A stretch of DNA of 8,388 nt from an uncultured Lachnospiraceae bacterium. Its GTDB lineage: Bacteria > Bacillota > Clostridia > Lachnospirales > Lachnospiraceae. The stretch is from NCBI GenBank assembly GCA_902803245.1, contig CADCPJ010000285.1, positions 1-8,388 of the forward strand, given 5' to 3'. Both the position numbers and the translations under genes were made by a program. This document shows positions 1 through 5,578 of this stretch, in pieces; within the stretch, counting starts at the first letter, position 1, and the number at the start of each line of letters is the position of its first letter. The notes beneath the pieces were generated by a model, which saw only the letters and a list, made by a program, of their open reading frames with translations, was not told the DNA's origin and searched no databases.

Positions 1-1614
1 CCGGTCGGTGCCGTAAAGCTCCAGGTCCTTGCTTGTGGCCTCCGGCACTCCGTCGGTATAGACGAAGAGCGTGGAGCCGGGCGGGAGCGTGAGGGAATAC
101 TCCTTGTAGCGGACGCCTTGCATGCCGCCGACTACGAATCCGTGTTTACCGGGAAGAAGCTCAAAATCCTCTCCCGCGCGGCAGATCGCCGGATACTCGT
201 GGCCGGCGTTGGCTGCAGTCAGAAGACCGCTCTTTAAGTCAAGAATGCCAAACCAGACGGTGACGAACATCTCGACTTTGTTCGAGGCACACAGCTTCGC
301 GTTGGCGCGCTCTAAAACGGCGGAGGGCGACAGCCCGAGGGCGGAGAGCTCATTAATCATGATCATCGAGGACATCATGACGAGAGCCGCCGGAATCCCC
401 TTTCCGGATACATCCGCGATCACAAGCCCAAGATGGTCCTCGTCGATCAGGAAGAAGTCGTAGAAATCGCCGCCGACTTCCCTCGCGGGCTTCATGGAGG
501 CGTAGATCTTAAAGTCATTGCGGTCTGTGAATAATTTGGCAGGATCCGGCAGCATGCTGGTCTGAATCTTCGTGCCGACGTCCAGATCGGCTTGGATCCT
601 CTCCTGCTTCGCGGCGGCATCTGCGAGATCCACCTCATAGATGCCGATGTCTCTCTCCATTGCGGCCATTACTGTACTCAGCTCTGCGAGCTCGTCTCTC
701 GTGTGAATGTCCAGCTTGCCGAATACGGGCTCTGTGTCCGGCCCCATCCCGGTCTTATTGGCTGTGTAGGTCTCCGCAGCCGCAGAGATCTTCATTATGG
801 GAATCGTCAGCCTCCTTCTTAAAATGACGTTCGAAAGGAGCACGATGATGAGGATGATGATACCGAGAATAACGAAGTAGACGATGAGGAATCCGACCGT
901 GGCGACGGTGATCAGCGCCTCGGGGATGAGAATAATTGCTGTGCCGGTCACTTCTTTTGTGTTGTCGTTCAGAATCTCATTTGCCAGGGCGAGGGATCTG
1001 CTGGAGTGCAGACTGTCGTTTTTCTTCCACTCGGGGGAATCCTTCGGGCTGACGATGCTGTGGTATTCCTCTGCCGACATGGAGACCCACCCGCCGAGCG
1101 CACCGGTGAAGGCGGAAACGTCCCGGAATTCCCCTTCCGGATCCTTCTCGCTGAACGCATCCAGATTGAAAAGGCACACAAGGGCAGAGGTCTCTTCATC
1201 GTAAACGGCCAGTACGTAATTATTGAGTATGGATGGGTCCATGCTCGCGATGCAGATGCCGGCGTAGTTGAGAAAGAATTCGTCTGCTGTGAACTTGGAG
1301 AAGTATTCCTGGTACTTAAGGGATGAGGGATCGGCTCTCACTTCATCGGGAATGGAGTGGTAGACCTCGAGGACAGAATCTTTGTAGGCCTCGAAATCCC
1401 CGGCGATGTCACACCACGACACGGCGTTTACGATCTGGGATTCACCGTAGATTCCCAGCAGTGCGAAAGACTGGGAACTCATAAATAACCAGTTGAGGAA
1501 TGTGGACACAATGAATATGATGAGCGCCACAAAGACAATGATGCGGCTGATGCGTCGCGCCAGGTATTTCCTTCTTTTCTTTTTTTCCTTCTTTACGGTT
1601 TGGTTTTCTGCCAT
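1..1614 (-). CDS. Membrane sensor SpoIIE/PP2C-type serine phosphatase with HAMP domain (C-terminus cut by window edge)
   Basis: I translated this minus-strand frame by hand: 538 codons from the ATG at 1614 to base 1 with no stop, so the C-terminus lies outside. Order of parts: basic N-terminus (KKEKKKRRK), TM1 about 23-45, an extracytoplasmic domain about 46-225 that I do not recognise (Cache-like at most), TM2 about 237-260, HAMP about 261-320, a linker with the typical IQTSMLP (350-356), then a SpoIIE/PP2C catalytic domain from about 370. Visible metal-site motifs are GGDFYD (D383), ADVSGKG (D401) and YTDGVPEA (D521). Family knowledge: such RsbU/SpoIIE-like proteins remove phosphate from serine/threonine of partner proteins, often anti-sigma antagonists, in response to a signal. 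No STAS or anti-sigma gene is in view, so the partner is unknown. It follows the AAA+ gene by 34 nt, has only a weak purine-rich RBS, and is probably co-transcribed and perhaps coupled to it. Confidence 0.92.
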   Translation of the reverse strand, partial: MAENQTVKKEKKKRRKYLARRISRIIVFVALIIFIVSTFLNWLFMSSQSFALLGIYGESQIVNAVSWCDIAGDFEAYKDSVLEVYHSIPDEVRADPSSLKYQEYFSKFTADEFFLNYAGICIASMDPSILNNYVLAVYDEETSALVCLFNLDAFSEKDPEGEFRDVSAFTGALGGWVSMSAEEYHSIVSPKDSPEWKKNDSLHSSRSLALANEILNDNTKEVTGTAIILIPEALITVATVGFLIVYFVILGIIILIIVLLSNVILRRRLTIPIMKISAAAETYTANKTGMGPDTEPVFGKLDIHTRDELAELSTVMAAMERDIGIYEVDLADAAAKQERIQADLDVGTKIQTSMLPDPAKLFTDRNDFKIYASMKPAREVGGDFYDFFLIDEDHLGLVIADVSGKGIPAALVMMSSMIMINELSALGLSPSAVLERANAKLCASNKVEMFVTVWFGILDLKSGLLTAANAGHEYPAICRAGEDFELLPGKHGFVVGGMQGVRYKEYSLTLPPGSTLFVYTDGVPEATSKDLELYGTDR

Positions 1615-1648
1615 GTCTGCTCTCTATCCGTCCTCATGAGGGAAATGG

Positions 1649-3085
1649 TTATTTCTTCTGCTTTTTTACAGGCAGTGACTTGTGATTCGCTTTTCCGGCG
1701 CTCTCGCCCGGGAGAATTTTCCCGCCTGCCGTCTTCCCGTCTGCCGTCTTCCCCTCTGCCGTCTTCCCGTCTGCGAGATTCCCGTCTGCAGGTTTCACGC
1801 CAGCAGCCGTCTTCCCCTCTGTCGTCTTCCCGTCTGCAAGCTTCAGATCTGCCAGATCGATGGTCATCATGTCCATCTGGCTTGGGTGATCCATCAGGGC
1901 GACGCGGCCGGCCTGATTGGTTATGATCTCCTCGAACAGGTTGCGGACTTCCCGGGCGTTGGCGAAATTCTCGGTCTTTTCCAGCTTTCTCGCGACGATG
2001 ATCTCCCGGACATGCTTTTTTACGTCCTCTCCGAGAATGTAGTCGTATTTCCGGCAGTTCATCTCGAAGATCGCCATGAGCTCGTCGACGGAGTAATCCG
2101 GGAACTCGATGTATTTATTGAAGCGGGACTTCAGCCCGGGATTGCTGTTAATGAACTTTTCCATCGGCTGTGTGTATCCGGCCACGATCACGACGAGGTC
2201 GTCCCTGTGGTCCTCCATCGCCTTTAAGAGGGTGTCGATCGCCTCCTGGCCGAAGGCATCGTCCTTCTGGGCGAGGGCATAGGCCTCGTCGATGAAGAGC
2301 ACTCCGCCGAGCGCTTTGTCTATCTGCTCCTGCGTCTTTAAGGCTGTCTGCCCGACGAACCCTGCGACGAGACCCGAGCGGTCCACTTCGACGAGCTGGC
2401 CTTTGGAGAGGACGCCGATCTTTTTGTAGAGCTTCGCGAGGATTCTTGCGACCGTCGTCTTTCCGGTGCCGGGATTGCCGGTGAAGACGAGATGCAGCGA
2501 GACCGGGACCGATTTCAGTCCTTCGTCCGACCGCATCTTCTGGATGCGCACGAAGTCGGTGAGTTCCCGGACGTCGTGCTTGATCGAGTCGAGGCCGATC
2601 AGCTTGTCCAGGGCTTCAAGGGGATCCTCTTCCTCCCCGGCGGCGCGCTTATCTTCTTCGGACGCAGCAGCTTTCTCAGCCCCCTGGCTTTCCGACGGAG
2701 ACTGACCGCTTTCTTTTGATTTTCTGTCTTCCGCAGGAAAATGGCCGCTTTCCTGAGGCTTTGTCTCTTTCACCGGAGAATGTGCGCTTCCGGCCGGATC
2801 TGCATCTTTCGCCGGAGAATGTGCACTTCCGGCCGGACCTGTCTCTTTCACCGGAGAAGGCAGGCTTCCGGCCGGAAGTGTCTCTTTCAACGCGGAATGT
2901 GCATTTCCGGCCGGATCTGTCTCTTTTGGCCGGGCCGGATCCGCCCCGGATCCATGGGCGGGAGAGGCGGTGAAGAGGTCGTCGTACAGGCCGTCCATAA
3001 AGTCATTTTTCAGAATTCCGAGATTCTTAAGCCGCTCCAGCTCCTCATCGATGTCCGGCATCTTTCCGCTTTCGTCCCTGGCCAT
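1649..3085 (-). CDS. CbbX/SpoVK-family AAA+ ATPase with repetitive N- and C-terminal tails
   Basis: The 478-residue protein has a single central AAA+ module, about residues 155-415. Visible motifs: Walker A GNPGTGKT (203-210), pore-loop segment GLVAGFVGQT (238-247), Walker B GVLFIDEA (261-268), sensor-1 region VAGY (301-304), arginine finger in GLKSRF (R321) and sensor-2 NARE (R378). This pattern is that of the CbbX / SpoVK / EccA group, ring ATPases that thread or remodel protein partners. No Rubisco, sporulation or ESX gene is visible, so the substrate is unknown. The N-terminal 35 residues are acidic and helical-looking and could be a docking segment. Residues 54-131 are six 13-residue repeats, and about 416-466 are 5-residue (A/T)(D/E)GKT repeats before a lysine-rich end (VKKQKK). 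Both tails look disordered. The start is fixed by AGGAGGA at 3095-3101, 9 nt upstream. It is first in a probable operon with the phosphatase. Confidence 0.93.
   Translation of the reverse strand: MARDESGKMPDIDEELERLKNLGILKNDFMDGLYDDLFTASPAHGSGADPARPKETDPAGNAHSALKETLPAGSLPSPVKETGPAGSAHSPAKDADPAGSAHSPVKETKPQESGHFPAEDRKSKESGQSPSESQGAEKAAASEEDKRAAGEEEDPLEALDKLIGLDSIKHDVRELTDFVRIQKMRSDEGLKSVPVSLHLVFTGNPGTGKTTVARILAKLYKKIGVLSKGQLVEVDRSGLVAGFVGQTALKTQEQIDKALGGVLFIDEAYALAQKDDAFGQEAIDTLLKAMEDHRDDLVVIVAGYTQPMEKFINSNPGLKSRFNKYIEFPDYSVDELMAIFEMNCRKYDYILGEDVKKHVREIIVARKLEKTENFANAREVRNLFEEIITNQAGRVALMDHPSQMDMMTIDLADLKLADGKTTEGKTAAGVKPADGNLADGKTAEGKTADGKTAGGKILPGESAGKANHKSLPVKKQKK
1688..1840 (-). repeat. 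15-bp tandem repeats encoding (A/T)(D/E)GKT pentapeptides
   Basis: Within the 3' end of the AAA+ gene the unit, read on the minus strand, is close to GCAGACGGGAAGACG and recurs with small changes and one irregular break. It encodes ADGKT, AEGKT, TTEGK, TAGGK and similar. The result is a charged, glycine- and lysine-rich tail that is probably unstructured. In-frame units of 15 bp can expand or contract without breaking the gene, so copy number may vary between strains. Confidence 0.85.
2693..2926 (-). repeat. 39-bp tandem repeats encoding 13-residue KETxPAGSAHSPx units
   Basis: Six consecutive 13-residue units occupy residues 54-131 of the AAA+ protein, with consensus K-E-T-x-P-A-G-S-A-H-S-P-x. 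The first four keep PAG and the last two have diverged. At DNA level the eight-base palindrome CCGGCCGG recurs at 2790, 2829, 2868 and 2907, exactly 39 bp apart. This is direct evidence of tandem duplication. The segment is proline- and serine-rich and probably a flexible spacer. Confidence 0.9.
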
Positions 3086-3131
3086 AAGGCAGTTTCCTCC
3101 TAACTGAAAGGCTTCAAGTAATTACAGTCAT

Positions 3132-3161
3132 ATTCTATCACCAGTGGCGGCAATCGGACAA
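3132..3161 (-). promoter_or_regulatory. Candidate promoter for the AAA+/phosphatase operon
   Basis: Read on the minus strand: TTGTCC (3161-3156), an 18-nt spacer, then TAGAAT (3137-3132) preceded by TGA, an extended -10 feature. Transcription would begin near 3125, giving a leader of about 40 nt before the ATG at 3085. The -35 matches the housekeeping consensus at four of six positions. Inferred from sequence only. Confidence 0.5.
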
Positions 3162-3185
3162 CCGTATATGTGGTGTGGATTGCTC

Positions 3186-3214
3186 TTTAATAATTCCACA
3201 ATTTGTGGTATGCT
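3186..3214 (+). promoter_or_regulatory. Candidate promoter for the SH3b gene pair
   Basis: TTTAAT (3186-3191), a 17-nt spacer and TATGCT (3209-3214) with TGG directly in front, giving an extended -10. Transcription would start near 3221 and leave a long leader of about 190 nt. A second, weaker possibility is TGT-TATAGC ending at 3382, which has no recognisable -35. Confidence 0.5.
3196..3208. promoter_or_regulatory. Palindromic operator candidate CCACAA-T-TTGTGG
   Basis: A perfect inverted repeat with 6-bp arms and a 1-nt centre fills most of the spacer between the -35 and -10 of the rightward promoter candidate, a classical repressor position. Two further TGTGG half-sites stand in tandem at 3169-3173 and 3174-3178, between the two divergent promoters. 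I do not recognise the regulator, and none is encoded in the window. Confidence 0.45.
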
Positions 3215-3220
3215 ATGCTT

Positions 3221-3412
3221 TGTACCGGCTCTCACAGCCGCTTATGAACTCCATTTTCCTGTGACGGAGTTCGCCGGCGCTTCCGATATGGGCACCTGCT
3301 TTTTACAGGCTGCCGGAGGTGAAGCAGTTTAAGAAGTGCGGACAGTAACAGGAAGGGACATCTTTTGTATGCTTGTTATAGCTGTTTTGCTTGTATCAGG
3401 AGGTAAGCTTTC
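3221..3412 (+). other. Long 5' leader of the SH3b gene pair, with possible stem-loops
   Basis: If transcription starts near 3221, about 190 nt are untranslated. Visible structure: GAACTCC (3246-3252) pairs with GGAGTTC (3266-3272) across a 13-nt loop, and CTGCTT (3296-3301) pairs with AAGCAG (3322-3327). Neither has a U-run after it, and I recognise no known riboswitch core. A GTG-started frame at 3144-3332 crosses the region but has no ribosome site and I do not call it a gene. The leader ends in AGGAGG (3398-3403), 9 nt before the ATG at 3413. Confidence 0.35.
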
Positions 3413-4576
3413 ATGAGAAAAGTGGTGCTGCGGGCATGGCTGCTCGCATCATTGTGCATAATGTTCGGCATTTTATTCGCAGCCCCGGCAGCTGCGGACG
3501 AGGAGAAGGACTGGGAGGAGGCAGGCTATGCACAGATCACAGTGAACACTGCGCTCCGCTCTCAAAAGAATACGAAGACACTCAGCTCCATAGTAAAGAT
3601 TGCCAAGAAAGGGCAGATCGTAGAAATCACGGATGACGCCGGGGGCGGATGGTACAAGGTTTCCATCGGCTCGAAGTCGGGATATCTGCACAGTGATTTC
3701 TTTACCGATGAGGACGACGAGGATCTCACGGACAACATCGTGACAAGGGTCACCGCAGTGGATCTCACGCTCAGGTCATCCCCGAAAGTGACATCCGAGA
3801 ACTCCGAGGGCGTGCTCCGCGCGGGCACGACAGTGACGATACTCGGGGAGAGATCGGACAACTGGGTGCGCGTTGCCTATACTGTCGATGACGAGTACGA
3901 AGACGCCTACATCCGAAACGGGTTCTTCACGACAGACCCGAAGACGGGGAAGGGTTACAGCTGGAGAACAGCGGTACAGAACCTGTTCATCCGCTCGTCT
4001 GCTTCCGCCTCTTCGACCAATGTGGTCGGAACTCTGAAGAAGGGCAAGAAGGTCAAAGTGATCGGCGTCAGCGGAAACTGGTACAAGGTCCGCTATAAGG
4101 GCTCTGTCCGCTATGTAAAGGAAGGCTATTTTTCCAACGAGGCCAACACCGATTATGTCCAGGAGACCGTCGCGAGCCGGATCAATTTCCGGAGCTCCGC
4201 GAAGATCAAGCAGGACAACGTCATCAAAGTCTTAAATCCGGGGACCGCGGTGAAGGTTCTGAAATCCGTATCGAAGACCTGGTACAAGGTAAAGGCGGGA
4301 TCGACCACAGGTTATCTTCTGGCGGGCTATTTCGTATCGGATGTCGAGGAGGACGACCCGGATTCCGGCTCTTCGACCGTGATCCGGATGACCACGTCGG
4401 CTCTCCGCATGAGGACGGGAAGAGGAACGGACTACGATGTGATCACCGTGATTCCGAAGGGAAGCATCGTGACGCTCAGCATACAGTACGGAAGCTGGTA
4501 TAAGGTCAGGTACACGGATGATGACGGCAACGAGTATGCCGGCTGGGTGGACGGGACCTATCTGACAGAGACTTGA
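3413..4576 (+). CDS. Secreted protein with five bacterial SH3 (SH3b) repeats
   Basis: 387 residues. A signal peptide covers 1-28 (MRKVVLRAW start, hydrophobic core, APAAA before the likely cut at A28/D29). The rest is five SH3b domains at roughly 39-97, 109-173, 183-240, 248-308 and 322-385. They are recognisable by repeated LRSS/MRTG near the start, a GxxVxV strand, WYKV and GY(L/V)xxGYF at the end. Acidic linkers (DEDDED at 99-104, EEDD at 312-315) separate some domains; by my hand count the mature protein is near neutral. Family knowledge: SH3b domains bind peptidoglycan or cell-surface ligands. No hydrolase, amidase or NlpC/P60 domain is attached and no anchor (LPxTG, TM) is seen, so it is probably a free or wall-bound binding protein. 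AGGAGG at 3398-3403 supports the start. The next gene begins 55 nt after its stop and is of the same kind. Confidence 0.9.
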   Translation: MRKVVLRAWLLASLCIMFGILFAAPAAADEEKDWEEAGYAQITVNTALRSQKNTKTLSSIVKIAKKGQIVEITDDAGGGWYKVSIGSKSGYLHSDFFTDEDDEDLTDNIVTRVTAVDLTLRSSPKVTSENSEGVLRAGTTVTILGERSDNWVRVAYTVDDEYEDAYIRNGFFTTDPKTGKGYSWRTAVQNLFIRSSASASSTNVVGTLKKGKKVKVIGVSGNWYKVRYKGSVRYVKEGYFSNEANTDYVQETVASRINFRSSAKIKQDNVIKVLNPGTAVKVLKSVSKTWYKVKAGSTTGYLLAGYFVSDVEEDDPDSGSSTVIRMTTSALRMRTGRGTDYDVITVIPKGSIVTLSIQYGSWYKVRYTDDDGNEYAGWVDGTYLTET

Positions 4577-4616
4577 AGACCTGCACATGGAGAAGCGGCA
4601 CACTACATTTTAGAAG

Positions 4617-4622
4617 AGGAGG
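4617..4622 (+). promoter_or_regulatory. Ribosome binding site that decides the start of the second SH3b gene
   Basis: AGGAGG lies only 3 nt before the ATG at 4626 but 9 nt before the ATG at 4632. The same 9-nt spacing is found for the neighbouring SH3b and AAA+ genes. The start at 4632 is therefore preferred; it drops two residues (Met-Asp) from the longer reading. Confidence 0.7.
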
Positions 4623-4631
4623 TTCATGGAC

Positions 4632-5504
4632 ATGAAGAATCGAAAGAGCAGAATGTATCTCATCGCACTTGTCTTCGGAGTGATCATGATGTGTCTCGGA
4701 GCACAGAGCGTATCCGCGAGCGTGACGATGAAAACGACAAAGGCGGCATACTTAAGGACCGGACCCAGCTCGGGCACAGCGAAGATCGTGAAGGTTCCGA
4801 AGGGCGTAAAAGTGACTGCCGGCGTCTCCGACGGAAAGTACACGAAGGTGATCTACCGGGGAACGAAAGCTTACGGCGGCTGGTTCCCGTCGAAATATCT
4901 GAAAGGCAGCGGCTCCTCCGGCTCGTCCTCGTCCACGACGACCAAGACCACGGCGACGGCGATCTGGCTCCGCACAGGCCCCGGCACGAACTATGCCCGG
5001 ATCCGCGCGATCGAGGGAGGAGAGAAGGTGACGGTCCTGTCGCTGAACGGAACCTGGTACAGGGTGACCTATCAGGGGACAACCGGCTACCTCAAACAGG
5101 GCTATTTCACGGACGAGACGATGATCCGGGAAGTGGCGACAGCCGTTTACCTGCGCACCGGACCGACGAAGTCCGCCTCCGCGATCCTGGTCATCCCCAC
5201 TCTCGGCAAAGTTTCGATTCTGGGAAGATCAGGAAACTGGTACCGCGTGAACTACAACGGGAGAGTCGGCTATATCTACAGCGGAGCCTTTACGACCGAC
5301 AACCAGAGCAGCGGCTCCTCCACGAGGATCGTCAACACGGAGATCTATCTGCGGAGCAGCACGGACATCTCCAGCACGAGCAATGTGATCGCGATCCTTC
5401 AGAAGGGAGAGGAAGTGACGGTTCTGTCCCAGCCCTCCTCGAGGTGGTACATCGTGAGATACGGCTCTAAGACGGGCTACCTGAGATCGGGATATTTCAT
5501 GTAA
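4632..5504 (+). CDS. Secreted, basic protein with four bacterial SH3 (SH3b) repeats
   Basis: 290 residues from the preferred ATG at 4632 (292 if the in-frame ATG at 4626 is used). The signal peptide is about 1-29, with basic KNRKSR, a hydrophobic core and SVSA before the likely cut. Four SH3b domains follow at roughly 32-90, 105-160, 167-221 and 232-290. They show the strong motif YLRTGP (40-45, 173-178; WLRTGP at 112-117; YLRSS at 239-243), then VTVL, WYRV and GYxxxG(Y/A)F. A serine-rich linker (GSGSSGSSSS, 92-101) separates domains 1 and 2. Unlike the preceding protein it is strongly basic; my hand count gives roughly three times more Lys/Arg than Asp/Glu. No catalytic domain or anchor is present. 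It is probably a peptidoglycan- or wall-polymer-binding protein, paralogous to its neighbour and read from the same transcript. It ends directly on the last SH3b strand (GYFM). Confidence 0.9.
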   Translation: MKNRKSRMYLIALVFGVIMMCLGAQSVSASVTMKTTKAAYLRTGPSSGTAKIVKVPKGVKVTAGVSDGKYTKVIYRGTKAYGGWFPSKYLKGSGSSGSSSSTTTKTTATAIWLRTGPGTNYARIRAIEGGEKVTVLSLNGTWYRVTYQGTTGYLKQGYFTDETMIREVATAVYLRTGPTKSASAILVIPTLGKVSILGRSGNWYRVNYNGRVGYIYSGAFTTDNQSSGSSTRIVNTEIYLRSSTDISSTSNVIAILQKGEEVTVLSQPSSRWYIVRYGSKTGYLRSGYFM

Positions 5505-5527
5505 TGTGATGTTCATGTAATGTGATG
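5496..5527 (+). repeat. Perfect 16-bp tandem duplication across the stop codon
   Basis: TTCATGTAATGTGATG occurs at 5496-5511 and again directly at 5512-5527. The first copy carries the last Phe-Met codons and the TAA stop of the second SH3b gene. The second copy lies just after it in another frame. It looks like a recent slippage or insertion-repair duplication next to the large palindrome. Confidence 0.85.
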
Positions 5528-5537
5528 CAAAAAGAAC

Positions 5538-5578
5538 AAAAACGTGACATTGGGGACTGTCCCCAATGTCACGTTTTT
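5538..5578. terminator. Perfect 19-bp palindrome acting as a bidirectional terminator
   Basis: Arms 5538-5556 and 5560-5578 are perfect reverse complements around a CTG loop. The GC core is GACATTGGGGA, and the outer five pairs are A-T, so each strand ends in a T-run (six T on the plus strand). It sits between convergent operons and ends one base before the amidohydrolase stop codon, so it can serve both. The GGGGAC...GTCCCC core also resembles dispersed REP-like palindromes. Confidence 0.85.

Noticed and set aside
1600..2227. Plus-strand frames opposite the AAA+ gene, with repetitive Ser/Leu/Pro-rich products
   Set aside because: They are antisense shadows of the 15-bp repeat and the AAA+ core; the minus-strand protein has complete AAA+ motifs.
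2693..2926. CRISPR-like regular spacing of repeats
   Set aside because: The 39-bp units are directly adjacent, in frame and coding, with no separate unique spacers.
3144..3332. Plus-strand frame of 62 codons in the divergent region
   Set aside because: It begins with GTG without a ribosome site, overlaps both promoter candidates and the operator palindrome, and has no recognisable protein pattern.
4626..4631. Start of the second SH3b gene at ATG 4626
   Set aside because: The ribosome site would be only 3 nt away; ATG 4632 has the 9-nt spacing seen for neighbouring genes. Not fully excluded.
4684..5470. Long frames on both strands overlapping the second SH3b gene
   Set aside because: They are Arg/Ser- or Asp-rich shadows from codon bias; the plus-strand SH3b reading has a signal peptide, a ribosome site and four clear domain repeats.
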